From contig NC_084480.1 of NCBI RefSeq assembly GCF_030035675.1, forward strand, positions 15,457,263 through 15,521,262: DNA of 64,000 nt, read 5' to 3'. The stretch is from Rhineura floridana (taxonomy: Eukaryota > Chordata > Lepidosauria > Squamata > Rhineuridae). Of this stretch, positions 14,170 to 24,639 are shown one piece after another (position 1 is the stretch's first letter; every line of letters begins with the position of its first letter). The notes below the pieces were generated by a model. It was not told where the DNA came from. It made no database searches and worked only from the letters and a program-made list of their open reading frames with translations. Made by a program: the position numbers and the translations under genes.

Positions 14170-14809
14170 TAGGCACCAAAAATAACAGAGTAACATTTTA
14201 TTGATTTAAGGTGCAAATCAATACCATCCTTCAACACAACAGTCATAGGATGACAGCATACAACAAAATCCGATACAGCAAAACATAAAATAATTAAAAC
14301 CAATTAACATAGCATATCTACTCAGAGTAGACCCACATATGGGTCTAATGTATGGGCCTAAGTAAGTGATTTCTATTCATTTCATTTGGTTTACTCTGAG
14401 TGACTAATGTCGGGTACTCAGCAAAGAATACTTTGCTGTATTCTTTTCAAGTCTCTAAGAAATGTTGTCCAAAGTCCACACAGAGAGTTACAGTAAAGGT
14501 GGAGGAGAAAGGAATCATTGGCAAAAACCAATGCAGACACACCCTTTGAGCTCTTTTGCACAAGTCAGATTTAGGGCTTCTGCCAATCAAAACATGAAAA
14601 GCTTTTAATTATCATTTCCTAGAAACCCATTAAACATGTCTTTTTAAACAAGGCATAATGTTTGCTCCAGCATGTAAGTGGAGGAATAGTGGGGTAAGTG
14701 GGAGACAGGAGAGCTGTATTCTCTCTTGGTGTTGCAGAGTTTTTAAAGAGATAAGTGCCTGCTTTGGATAAAGATTTAGCAGCCCTAACTGGTTCAGCAG
14801 TAGCCATAA
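14170..14809. other. Unassigned, weak LINE similarity
   Basis: A-rich minus-strand-like UTR sequence lies to about 14310, then unassigned DNA. No gene is seen. Confidence 0.35.
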
Positions 14810-14968
14810 TTGTTTTTATATTGTTTTAAATTTTTAAATTGTGTTTTAAATTGTTTTTAAAATGTGTTTTAAATTGTATATTTGTTTTAATGTTTTTGGT
14901 TGCTGTAAACCGCCCAGAGAGCTTCAGCTATGGGGCGGTATACAAGTGCAATAAATAAATAAATAACC
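14810..14968 (+). mobile_element. L2-type LINE 3' end
   Basis: A TTTTAAATTG-rich 3' UTR ends in the hairpin block 'accgcccagagagc' / 'gctatggggcggt' and an AATAAATAAATAAATAA tail. Confidence 0.75.
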
Positions 14969-15904
14969 CTTTGTGATTACATAAGCAGCAAGGAAAGCGT
15001 AACAAAAGCAAGAGTTTGAGGTTAACTCTTTCCCTAAGGACCAATATTCCAACATACTTTGTTTGCCTAGAGATCTTGTACACATGATTGCTTTGTTCCC
15101 ACCCACTTCCACATGCCCTAGATTCCAGGGCCTAGAAAGAGTCCTCCCTTGATTGATTTGCAGGAATATGATCCTGTAAGATGCTTCAGTTGGTGCAAAA
15201 AGGGGAGCAAGTGTCATCTTGGAGAGGATGGAAGTGGCCCTGTTTGTCCTACGTTATAGACATGACTCCTGACAGCACATAATTTTGAATCTGACTGCAG
15301 CATACCGCAAACTGCACCAACTGCTTCTGCACTGGTGTGTATCTGAAATGTATTCAATCCATGGAAGGAGTCGGACACACATACTGGTCTCATTCACAAA
15401 CAATTTTAACAAGTGTGAACTCTACCTAGCAATTTAACTATGGTTTGTTTACTGCCTACAAACCACAAAAAAAGCCCTGGTTTGTTGTTGGCTTTTGAAA
15501 CTTGCTTCGTTTTAACTATGACTTGGTGTTACATATGAACCCAGCACCCTTCCTTAACCATGGTTTTGTTGTTGTTTTTGCACACCACACCACAGATGCT
15601 CATCAAACTACAAAGGAAGAAGTCCAGAGCAGCTAAAACAAACAAGCAAACTTTGGTTTGTCGTGATCATCTGTGGGATGACTCTGGACCTAGAAAGATT
15701 CCTCCCTTGGTTGATTTGCAGGAATATGATCCTGTAAACAAACCATGGCTTAGTATTATGTTCAAATCAGGCCATTCTGTAGCTATTACACAGCTCGGAA
15801 GACCCTGATATCCTTTAAGATTGTGCACATGGAACATCCAGTCAGCAACATCTGTTCCATGGTTTTAGCTTGGATGTGATAACAACCAAATCCATACTTT
15901 GTTG
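14969..15904. other. Unassigned, with a 49-bp imperfect direct repeat
   Basis: No gene is seen. A 49-bp unit at 15131-15179 recurs at 15689-15737 with two differences ('ttgatttgcaggaatatgat' lies in both). The middle (about 15420-15680) is rich in 'accatggtttgtt'-like motifs on both strands, suggesting an old palindromic element. Confidence 0.45.
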
Positions 15905-16140
15905 GGAGCAATGAAGTTGTTAGGAGATCCCTCTCACAGAGCTACAATTCCCAGAATTCCCCGGGAAGAGGGATAGATTGTTAAACCACTCTGAGAATTG
16001 TACCTCTGTCCGGGGAATTAGGATCTCCTAATAACACTCAGCATACTTAACAAACAGTTCCCAGGATTCTCTGGGGAAGCCATGACTATTTAAAGCGCTA
16101 TGATATTGCTTTAAATGTACAGTGCTGATGGTGCCTTGCT
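15905..16140. mobile_element. Family D palindromic MITE
   Basis: It shares 'gagctacaattcccagaatt', 'aaccactctgagaattg' and 'cccaggattctctggggaag' with the other family D copies. It is non-coding. Confidence 0.6.
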
Positions 16141-16493
16141 AGTGAAGAAACTAGATGATGTTGCATCAAAGCAAGTGTTATGCCACATTTTTCTGTCATT
16201 TTCCTTAGCACAAAAAGTCCCATCTTTGGGGGAAATGGGTTTGTTTGTTGTGCAAGACCTCCCAATCAACTAAAACTGAACAACCTGAATTTACTGGTAT
16301 GGGACTGAATCTCACCTGAAAATAGCAACAAACTTGAAGTGCCCTAGGATAATTGCCATTCTCACACTAAAACATTTTTAAAAATCACTCTCACTCAGGC
16401 AAGTATCTCTGTCAATAATTTGAATTCAAGGTATACTTGCTGGCAAATACAATTCACCCCACAATGGAAACAATTACTGGGGTGATGTCACCT
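16141..16493. other. Unassigned intergenic sequence
   Basis: Nothing recognisable. Confidence 0.4.
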
Positions 16494-16602
16494 AGGCCAG
16501 TCTTCTCCAACCTGGTGCCCTCCAGCAATTTTAGACTACAATTCCCATAAATCCCAGCCAGGGAGTTGTAGTCCAAAAGAGGTGGAGGGCACTGCTAATC
16601 TA
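16494..16602. mobile_element. Family A MITE
   Basis: 'tctccaacctggtgccctcc' and 'gactacaattcccataaatc' are paired with 'gggagttgtagtccaaaaga' and 'ggagggcactg'. It is a shortened palindromic copy. Confidence 0.65.
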
Positions 16603-16769
16603 GATAGCTCTACAGAACTATTCAGACAAACACCCCCATATGTTCAAATAATATATGATGGGTGAGTAGGCTCACACCCACAAACACATTCCTCAAATGC
16701 TGACACATCCCCTGACCATGTCCCCTGCCACACAATGCATGGTCACCAGGGAGTGTGGCCAGTGGGTGT

Positions 16770-16924
16770 AACAGTGGCCACATCTGCATCATGCATATAA
16801 AGCATTTATACCACTTTGGCTTCCCCCAAAGAATCCTGGGAATGGTAGTTTCTTAAGGGTGCTGAGATAGGATACCCTAGTTCCCAGGACTCTTTGCAGG
16901 AAGCCATGACTGTTAAAGTGATAC
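16770..16924. mobile_element. Family D MITE fragment
   Basis: 'ggcttcccccaaagaatcct' and 'aagccatgactgttaaagtg' match the outer arms of family D. It runs directly into a family C element. Confidence 0.55.
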
Positions 16925-17062
16925 GAGTGTTTTAACCACTGGCAGCTCCATGTCAGCAACATGGACATCGCCTTGGACAGCTCCTGGAAAGTTCAGACTA
17001 AAACCCAGAGCAGATTCCATTGCCCCACTGACATGGAGCCACCAGCCACCACTGGTTAAATG
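16925..17062. mobile_element. Family C palindromic MITE
   Basis: 'ttcagactaaaacccagagc' and 'gccaccagccaccactgg' are shared with 22.34-22.50 and 25.56-25.67 kb. The complement end reads CAGTGGTGGCTGG, a hAT-like terminus. Confidence 0.6.
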
Positions 17063-17619
17063 TGTGGTATGGATGTTACCAGTATCAGAGGGGCATGGAT
17101 TGCCACCCTGCTCCCCTTTCGACATGGGAGGGGATTTGTCTGAGCAGCTCTAATGGTAGGCCACATTTCTTTTGGGTAGACCAAAGAGGCAGAGGGCAGA
17201 GCTAAATGAACATGTGGTCTAATGCAGCAAAGCATCTTTTGTCCGGGATGTTTCACCACAGGTTGTTCCTGGTGACTTGTATGGCTGTCTTGACAGGACT
17301 GGCTAGAATATTTGTGACTTGTTCATTTTGTGGAATCGCTGCACTTAGCAATGGAGCACAGAAAGCCACCGTCTTGAGTATGCCAACCTCAGAAGGTGGT
17401 GCTGGCTTAGACAGCGCAGAAGATTTAGGTTAGCTACTGGTCTCTCTCTCTATATGTATACAGTATATTCAGATGGAGACATTTGGAGTCATTTCTTCAT
17501 CTTAAAACAAGAGTATGTATGCTCATGAAAAAAACACTATGCTAAAAACTTATTTTGAATCGATCATATTTTTATGGCACCTGTGGATGTCTTCCTTCTG
17601 TCTTTTCCATGTTTTGAGA
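17063..17619. other. Unassigned intergenic sequence
   Basis: No gene or repeat recognised. Confidence 0.4.
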
Positions 17620-17795
17620 ACATAGGAAGCTGCCTTATACCGTCATACCATTTGTCCATCTAGCTTGATGTCTGCAATGACTAGCAGTTGTTCTCCAGCG
17701 TTCCAGGCAGGAGCTTTTCCCAGCTCTAGACACCTGCCTGCAAGGCAGATGCTTTGCCGCTGAGACATGATCCTTTCTTGCCTCTAGCTGCCCAA
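17620..17795 (-). mobile_element. tRNA-derived SINE, minus strand
   Basis: 'cataggaagctgccttatac' opens the copy at its 3' end. The tRNA-like head lies at the right (complement of 'gcatctgccttgcaggcagg'). Confidence 0.7.
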
Positions 17796-18204
17796 TTCAA
17801 AGGGGAAACCAGCAGAGGGCCCTGGTATCCTTCACAAATTTAATTTGATTTGATTGACCCTCACTTACTTCTTATAATCTTGTTACTGCTGCTGGCTTGC
17901 CATTCCTTTGTCAGGCAGATTGGATGTCAATAGACCAGAATGATTGATAGATGTTTCTTCAATGCGGGCTATGTTATTTTATTGATTGATTTGGTTCGAT
18001 TGTCTTAAATTTATATTCTATCTTTCTTTCATCAAGGAACCCAAAGCAGTATACGTTGCTTCCCACGTGGTCTCCCATCCAGGCACTGACCAGACTTAGA
18101 CCTTCTTAGCTTCAACAAGGTGGTGGCCTCGTGTGCCTTCAGACCATACCTGGGGACCATGTTATGAAATAGCTGGAGATCTCTCTTGAGTGTTTCGAGT
18201 GAGT
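17796..18204. other. LINE/SINE scraps, including a 5S-like segment
   Basis: At 18078-18152 the minus strand resembles 5S rRNA (complement of 'tggtctcccatccaggcact' followed by 'cttcttagcttcaac'). It is more diverged than the SINE at 21.8 kb. At 17965-18060 there is an L2-like or SINE tail on the minus strand. No gene is seen. Confidence 0.45.
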
Positions 18205-18445
18205 TTGGAAGGGGATGGAGTAGAGCACATGCTGTACATGCAGAAGGTCCTAGGTCCAATCTCTCCAACTCCAGTTAAAACAGGCATGGGAAGCCTCCAG
18301 CCTGTGGGCCAAATTAGGCCTGGCACGGATCCTAATCCCGCAAGACCATTTTCCCCAAGCCATGCCCACCTGCTCCACAACTGATGTCAGATGATTCCAT
18401 AAACCCTTGATCGTGATGTCATAAGCCCTGCTGGAATCGACCACA
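18205..18445. mobile_element. SINE head plus hAT-like fragment
   Basis: 18205-18262 is a truncated tRNA-type SINE ('gtacatgcagaaggtcctag'). From about 18285, 'ggcatgggaagcctccagcc' and 'ccccaagccatgcccacctg' match the non-autonomous hAT at 24122-24571. Confidence 0.5.
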
Positions 18446-18837
18446 CTAGGGGAGTGCTTGAAAATCCCACTCTCAGCAGGGACTTTCCTTGGCAACCTGG
18501 CTTGAGTTCACATTAGGTTACAAAGGAAGAAAGGAAAGAATTGAGAGTGCACTCCTGATTCTTTCATTTGAACTGGGGTTATCTGACACCAGGTGATGGT
18601 TGGTAGATGGGTTGCCATGCCCATCTGTTAAAGTGACCTGTAGGGGGTAGGCAAGCTCAGAATCCAGCCCATTGGCCAAATCATCCCTTAAAAGGACCAG
18701 ATAGCTGGTGATAAGGAAGATATATACCTGAGACCTGGGAGTTCTGCTGCTGGTCAGTACAGGATAGTCTGGCCCAACCTCAGCTAAAGAGAGATGTGCA
18801 AGGGGTATGTGTAACAGTATAAGTATATGTCAAGCGA
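18446..18837. other. Unassigned intergenic sequence
   Basis: No gene is seen. 'aagctcagaatccagcccattggccaaa' near 18650 hints at more of the hAT family but is too short to assign. Confidence 0.35.
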
Positions 18838-18950
18838 GTGTGGGGAACCTTTGGCCCTCCAGATATTGCTGAACTACAAGTGCCATCTTCCCTGGCCACT
18901 GGGAGTTATAGTTCAGCAATAACTGGAAGGCCAAAGGTTCACCAGTACGC
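18838..18950. mobile_element. Family A palindromic MITE
   Basis: 'gtggggaacctttggccctc' and the inverted 'aaggccaaaggttcacc' flank the arms 'gctgaactacaagtgccatc' and 'gggagttatagttcagcaat'. Confidence 0.7.
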
Positions 18951-19675
18951 CTGATGTAAAGGGACAAGAGGAGCAGTTTTGGATGAGAACAAATCCCTCT
19001 TTCTCCATGCCCTTCCTCAACCTGGTGCCATTCAGTGATGCTGCACAGAAGCACATGGTTTTTATCCACGAATCAGAGGAGCAGAATGTTTCCCCTGCTC
19101 TCTCCTCAAGTAACGTCCCAAAGTAACACTGGAAACATTACAATTACAGCTCAAAAGTAATGAAGTTACTCCTCGTTCTATTACAATCAAAATGTAAAAT
19201 CACCCACTAGTTCCTCAAAAAAGTAATAAATTACAAGTAATTCATTTTTCCTAATGAGTTACTTCCAAGCTCTGCTTCAGACCAGGCTCAGCGTCAGTGG
19301 TTTGCCAGGTCAAGCACTGACCAAGGGCCCCTGAGGCTGGGATGGTGGAGCTTCCACTCCACAATCCCTGCCAGCATCAGATTGCAGGCCGCAACTGGAC
19401 AGTGGCATGGATTGTGGAGTGGGAGGTCCACTCTCCCAGCCAATGTTACCCCCTCATGCATGTGCAGCTGCCATGTGCTTAAATACACCCAGTCACATCA
19501 TGTCACATGGCGACCTCATGAGTCTTGGGTGATGGCAGGCATGCACACTGATGCACAAGGTGGCGCAACTGGGTGGATTTAAGTGCATGCATGCATGCAT
19601 ACACACACACGGGCAAAGCAGGCTAGTGCCTGAGAGCTTGCGGCAGGCAGCCCTGGTTTAGACCATTGGTCCATC
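18951..19675. other. Unassigned intergenic sequence
   Basis: No gene is seen. A CATG/CACA-rich simple stretch lies at 19585-19612. Confidence 0.4.
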
Positions 19676-20062
19676 TAAGGGTAGAGACACACTTACTGTT
19701 CTGCCAATTCTAGTGCGTCTCCTCTGTTTTCTGAAAACAAGGGTATATGACACAAGTCAAACTCCACCCCTTTTTACTCTAAAACCTGGTCAGATTAGCT
19801 CGAGTGTGGGGTTTTTTTTGTAATTCAGCTTCAGACAGATTTTGCAACTGATTGATAGATCAACCTGTTGCCCCTCCAGGTGTGGCCAATAGAAACAGGC
19901 AGAGACAGTGATTGGCCCAACACTTTGCTGTGGGCGGTCCTGAAATGTCTGAAGTCAGCAGTGGGGAAGGGAGATGTGTCCAGCCGAGGGCAGAGTCGCT
20001 GCAAAACGCAGCCAGAAAAATCATTCTTGTTGCTTTTGAAGAAATGAGTGTGCCCACAGCCT
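19676..20062. mobile_element. Repeat family E, longest copy
   Basis: It runs from TAAGGGTAGAGACACAC to GTGTGCCCACAGCCTA, so the ends are imperfect inverted repeats. The left part matches the complement of copies at 11.1 and 31.6 kb ('gcccctccaggtgtggccaa'). The middle-right part (about 19935-20040) is missing from those shorter copies. It has no coding potential. Confidence 0.6.
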
Positions 20063-20069
20063 AACGGTG

Positions 20070-20195
20070 TTGTCTACACTGGCAACAGGTTTTCAGAGTC
20101 TTCTCCCAGCCTATCCAGAGATGCCGTGACTGACCCTGGACCTTCTGCATGAAAGCATATGCTCTACGCTGAGCCAAGTCATGTGTTCTGACAGG
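20070..20195 (-). mobile_element. tRNA-derived SINE, minus strand
   Basis: 'ttgtctacactggcaac' lies at the left and 'tgaccctggaccttctgcat' at the right. This is the complement of the SINE body and head. Confidence 0.65.
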
Positions 20196-20378
20196 ATTTC
20201 ATCTTTAATCTTGTGTATCTGTAATTAGGTAAAGACGAGGTGAATCCTCTCTCTGCAGGAGCCTTAAAACAGTGGAAGAAGTTCTGCCAGGGATTGTTGA
20301 CACAAAGAACAGAGCCTTCTAGAGGATAAATAGCAACTTATAATTTTAGCTGGCAAGCAGAAGCAGGGGACAATTTTG

Positions 20379-20458
20379 GAAGAGCCATAGCTCAGTGGTA
20401 GAGCATCTGTTTGGCATGCAGAAGGTCCCAGATTCAGTCCCCAGCATCTCCTGGTAGG
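20379..20458 (+). mobile_element. tRNA-derived SINE, 5' part
   Basis: This is one of the best-preserved heads: 'agccatagctcagtggtaga' (box A) and 'aggtcccagattcagtcccc' (box B region). It is truncated after the head. Confidence 0.8.
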
Positions 20459-20722
20459 CATCTCTTTGATCTACCAATGCTGGACTATATGGGTTTTTCC
20501 CCTGATCCTGCAGGGCTCTTCTGGATCCAGCATCCCCACTACCTTCTTATATGTACCTGTAGGATCTGGTGCACTTGTGACCATTATATGTCATGGGAAT
20601 ACCTAGTGCAATCAGCACCGGACCCTGACAAGGTCCCACTCCCAGGTTTTTGCTGCAGAGTGAACCCCTCATTTAAAAGGTATCCATTCCCTGCTTTTCC
20701 CCAATATTCTCTCAGTGTGTGG

Positions 20723-20880
20723 AAACATAAGAAGAGCTTGCCGGATGAGGCCAAGGGCCCATCTAGTCGAGCATCCTGTTTTCACAATGGCCAACCAGAT
20801 GTCCTAATGGGAACCCACAAGCAGGACCTGAGTGAACCAGCACTCTTGTGATTCCTAGCAACTGATATTCAGAAGCATAC
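20723..20880 (-). mobile_element. CR1 LINE 3' fragment
   Basis: It starts 'gaaacataagaagagcttgc', the complement of the CR1 terminal repeats. The region with 'catctagtcgagcatcctgt' and 'gaacccacaagcaggacctg' follows. Confidence 0.8.
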
Positions 20881-20883
20881 TGG

Positions 20884-21130
20884 AGTGAGCATTGTTGTGC
20901 AAACTGAGCAGGATTTAACCCCAAATCCTGCTGTGTTGGCTATGCATGCCAGTTCACTGCAGCCCACAGAGAACTGAACCCCCCCTCAGCTGATGCCACC
21001 CCCCATTGGAGTGACATCAGCTGATCGACAGGTAGGTGTGGTTTTGGGGGGGAAATGGCCTCATGGGCCAAATTGGAATCTCTGGTGGGTCACAATTGGC
21101 CTGCAGGCTGGAGGTTCCCCACCCTTGGCC
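20884..21130. mobile_element. Non-autonomous hAT relative (family G)
   Basis: 'ggaggttccccacccttggc' at the right end and 'tgacatcagctgatcgacag' in the middle match the family of the 24.1-24.6 kb element. The left boundary is uncertain. Confidence 0.45.
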
Positions 21131-21679
21131 CACCTGAAAGCTTTCAAGAAACAGGAGACTGGTTGCTTGCTTACCAGAAGTAGATATATTTTCAGATAAA
21201 GAACAGCATGCTATCTCGAGCAACAAATTGGCACACCTTTTGGCCAACACATTGATTTATGGGGGGGGGGGAAGGGGAGCTTCTCCCCAGGAGTAGCAGT
21301 GAGGAAATTTTCCTGCTTGCTGCTACCTATCAATTTGGCAAATGGGAGCAGTACCTAGTGGGAAGGGCAGGCGTATACCTAGCCAAATGCCCTGAAACCC
21401 TCTGACAAAGGGATCGTTTACATTAGCAACAAGAAGCTGCTATTCCCTGGGTGGAGTCCAGTTCAAAGGGTTCTGTGGATGCCTGGGGCCAGGTATACAA
21501 AGGCATGTCTTCAGCCTTGTGGTGACATTAACGGGAATTAGTATTTTTCCAGAATGCAAGGATTTGGTTTGCACAAGTCACTGACAGCGACAAACCTGCA
21601 TGGAAGTGATAAGGAAATAGATGCTCAAGGATTTAACTGTAACTACTGCAGGGATGGCGGTCCCTTGTCCCAACACACT
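21131..21679. other. Unassigned, ends in the SINE target site
   Basis: No gene is seen. The last 12 bases (21668-21679) are the left target duplication of the SINE that follows. Confidence 0.45.
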
Positions 21680-21927
21680 GTTGTTTGTTGTTATATGCCT
21701 TCAAGTCAATTACGACTTATGGCAACCCTATGAATCTGTTTTTGGATATATTCATAGGGTTTTCACTGTAAGAAGCATTCAGAGGTGGTTTACCATTGCC
21801 TTCCTCTAAGCCTACAGCACTCGGTATTCCCAGGTGGTCTCCCATCCAAGTACTAACCAGGCTTGACTGTGCCTAGCTTCTAAGATCAGAGGAGATCTGG
21901 TATGTTCAGAGTAGTATGGCCGTAGGC
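21680..21927 (-). mobile_element. 5S rRNA-derived SINE with perfect target duplications
   Basis: The right part, 21808-21927, is the complement of a full-length (about 120 nt) 5S rRNA-like head ('ggtctcccatccaagtacta', 'ggccgtaggc'). The middle carries 'ggtttaccattgccttcctc'. The left part is the tail 'gttgttatatgccttcaagt', which is the complement of the RTE-like LINE 3' end at 50.6 kb. Exact 12-bp duplications TCCCAACACACT flank it (21668-21679, 21928-21939), the right one abutting the 5S start. 5S-headed SINEs use the internal pol III promoter of 5S and borrow a LINE tail for retrotransposition. Confidence 0.9.
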
Positions 21928-22076
21928 TCCCAACACACTAGCAACTGCAAAATATCCAGTTCCAATTGGAGGCATTAACTGAAGGATTGCAGGTTGCAGA
22001 TTTCTTTATCTAATATTAATTTGCACGGACTAGAGGGCCCCTAAATGGATAACAGTATTTTGGTTATTCATGTAGC

Positions 22077-22203
22077 TCAGGAATGGGGAACCTGTCTATG
22101 GCCCTTCAGATGTTGTTGGACTCCAACTCCCATCAGCCCCTGCCAGCACAGCCTGAGATCAGGAATGATGGGAACTGTGGTCCTCCAACACACGGAGGTG
22201 ATC
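22077..22203. mobile_element. Family A palindromic MITE
   Basis: 'caggaatggggaacctgtct' opens it. The arms are 'tggactccaactcccatcag' and 'gatgggaactgtggtcctcc'. Confidence 0.7.
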
Positions 22204-22254
22204 TACCACTGCCAAGGCATTTGTATTCAAACAGCACTGCATAAGAGAACAGAG

Positions 22255-22505
22255 TTTGGGGAGAAGGGCTACAGCTCGATGATAGATCACCTGCGTTGCA
22301 TGGCATCTCCCTTATCCAAAGTCCTAGAAAGCTGCTGTCAGTCAGACAGTGGAGACTGGTGGCTCCGATGTCAGTGGGGCAGTGAGTCCGGTCCGGTTTT
22401 AGTCCAGATTTTCAAAGAGCTGTCCAAGGTGCTGAAAGGTGCTAAAACCTGGACCAGATTCGCTGCCCCTCTGACATTGGAGCCATCAATCTCAGCTGCA
22501 GTCAG
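22255..22505. mobile_element. SINE fragment followed by family C MITE
   Basis: 22255-22342 is a diverged tRNA-type SINE ('gggctacagctcgatgatag'). From about 22343 a family C palindrome has arms 'gactggtggctccgatgtca' and 'ctgacattggagccatca' around a centre with 'tttcaaagagctgtcc'. A long reading frame here (22045-22569) crosses three repeats and is not a gene. Confidence 0.6.
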
Positions 22506-23384
22506 AGTGGCAATACTCAGCTACATAGACCAAGAGTCAGACCACAGTATAAAACAGCTTCCTTTGTAACTAGGAGGCACAATTTCAGTTTAAAAACGAA
22601 ATAGGCAGGATGAACCATATAGCCAAAACTAGTTCATCCATATAACACAAAACATGAATATTGCTTTGTTTGACTCTGGATACCACAGGAAACTAATGAT
22701 TTGTTCTCCAAAACAGCCAAAGGCATTTGAGTCTGACAGTACATTACAGTTGCCGCTCCTCCCCTCCCCCCCTTTCTGGCACACTTCCTCTGCCATTAAA
22801 TACTTGCCTGACTAGCACGAATTAAACAACCACTACATCACCATGCTGGAGGAAATCACACCTGTTGAATTTCTGCCTGTGGCACTGGCATTATGGCTTT
22901 TTAATGCCTTCACTCACAGCCTGTATTTGCTTTTGAGCCTGGGTCTTTGTTGTCCTTTGTGAGACCCCAGCTGCATGTGCGCAGGGAGGTTATTTGCGGT
23001 CAAAGCCAGACCCTCCCCCACAACGCCATTCATTCCCTAGCACCTCTCCACTCCCTCTCTCCATCCCTCTCAACCCCAGATTAAGTATGGATCGGGAGCC
23101 TGGCAACCGGAGCCTGATTAAATCCTGATGTGTGTTGCTTGCTTGTTTCCCCTCCACCACCACCATCACCACCATATTCCTCATTCTCTCCCAGTTCAGA
23201 AGAAGAGGCATAAAAGAGCAGGGAAAGGAAAACTGCTGCATACTTGGATAATATTCATTTTTTAAAAAACTTAATTTTACCCTCAACTTATCTGCAACCC
23301 CCCCAAAAAACACAATACCCAAAGAAATATAAACTCAATTAAAAAAACAAAGCCCCACCCCCCAGATACAGCTAAACTATAATT
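22506..23384. other. Unassigned intergenic sequence
   Basis: No gene is seen. Purine- or pyrimidine-rich patches and a CCA/CCACCAT-rich stretch (23150-23175) are the only notable composition. Confidence 0.4.
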
Positions 23385-23523
23385 CAGCCTTCACCAACAT
23401 GGTGCCCTCCATATGTTTTGGACTACAGCGCCTATCAGCCACAGCTAGCAAGGCTGTGAAGGCTGGGGGGTGATGGGAGTTGAAGTCCAAAACATATGGA
23501 GGGCACCACGTTGGTGAAGGTTG
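23385..23523. mobile_element. Family A palindromic MITE with target duplication
   Basis: 139 bp between identical 8-bp CTATAATT repeats (23377-23384, 23524-23531). The ends are CAGCCTTCACCAAC and, inverted, CAACCTTCACCAAC. Both arms carry 'ccatatgttttgga'. This is a clear hAT-type insertion and relatively young, since the arms are nearly identical. Confidence 0.88.
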
Positions 23524-23649
23524 CTATAATTAATATCTAGTGGAAAAAATTAAATAAATAAGGAGGGAGGGAGAGAGACTGATCTTATGCACATTTAACT
23601 CAGAAACAAGTCAAACTTCAACAAGATTTCTAGGCTAGCACAATCCTAA

Positions 23650-24040
23650 ACATATCTACTCAGAAGGGGTGTAGTTGTCGGGGCTTATTAGACCTCTTAC
23701 TTTTTTAAGAGCAGGATCCCAGCAGGGTTCCTATGTCTCCAACATCCTGCAAGCCAATCCTTGTGAAAGAGGAGTGTGTTAGCCACTGAGAAGAGTCTTC
23801 TAACATGCTTCCTTGACCTTTCCTCTGAATGGAGCCAATCAGAGCAAAAGAAGGTGAGTCAGCCACTGAGAAGTCTCTTCTCAGTAGCCAACACTTTCCC
23901 CTGTCATACTTATTGGCACCTAGGGGCATCTGTTGTTGTAGGAGAAGGCATTCACAAGGATCTCATTCTCAACCCTGCAGCAAAAAACAGGAAGGAGGAA
24001 AGTGGCAGTGACTATCACTACACCACTGGTACACACTAAC
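23650..24040. mobile_element. Repeat family F (palindromic, non-coding)
   Basis: 'gttagccactgagaagagtc' and its inverted form 'cttctcagtagccaacac' frame a centre with 'tgcttccttgacctttcctc'. A second copy at 29.04-29.82 kb is split by a SINE. It is probably a MITE. Confidence 0.6.
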
Positions 24041-24121
24041 TCTTTTGTAGCACAAAAATGTAGTTTTTCCTGATCTGGCATTATTCATGTTCATCCTCAA
24101 CATGCTGCCTTCAATCTAGAT

Positions 24122-24571
24122 CAGGGATGGGGAACCTTCAACCTCTGGTCTAATCATGGCCCCCAAGGGGTCCAGTTTAGCCCCTAAGGCCATTTCCCCC
24201 AAACCACGCCCACCTGCCCATCTGCTGGCGTCACTAGTGAGGGTGGGTGTTTGAAGGTATGCTCCCATCTGCCCATCAGACACAGAGATCTGACAGAGAA
24301 GCTTGGAGGGGGGTGTTTTAAGGCGCTGTCCCATCCACCCTTCAGCTAATGTGCCAACTGAAGAGTGCTTCAATCCCTTCTGTGTAGAGGGGGGGGTGTT
24401 TGAAGGCACGCTCCCATCCTGGGCAGGAAACTAGGGCTTCAAAGGGAAGCATCGCCTGATGTCAGGTGATTGACAAGGTGGGCAGCCCCACCCACCTATC
24501 CATTTTGGCCCACCAGGAGTTGGGGAGATGAAGATCTGGCCCTCTAGCCAGAAAAGGTTCCCCACCCCCTG
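24122..24571. mobile_element. Non-autonomous hAT transposon, 450 bp
   Basis: Bounded by identical 8-bp ATCTAGAT repeats (24114-24121 and 24572-24579). The ends CAGGGATGGGGAACC and, inverted, CAGGGGGTGGGGAACC are hAT-type termini. The inside is non-coding and includes repeated 'gtttgaaggtatgctcccat'-like units. Related fragments lie near 18.3, 20.9, 57.5 and 58.8 kb. Confidence 0.88.
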
Positions 24572-24639
24572 ATCTAGATTGATTCTAGATCTGGCCGTCC
24601 AGAAGGGTAGGTGGGTTACTTGATACACATTTAAAACTC

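Noticed and set aside
20379-20458. tRNA gene (box A and box B present)
   Set aside because: No acceptor or anticodon stem. It belongs to a dispersed SINE family.
21808-21927. Functional 5S rRNA gene
   Set aside because: Several substitutions in the internal control region, a SINE body attached, and target duplications show a retroposed SINE.
22045-22569. 174-residue plus-strand frame
   Set aside because: It crosses a family A MITE, a SINE fragment and a family C MITE.
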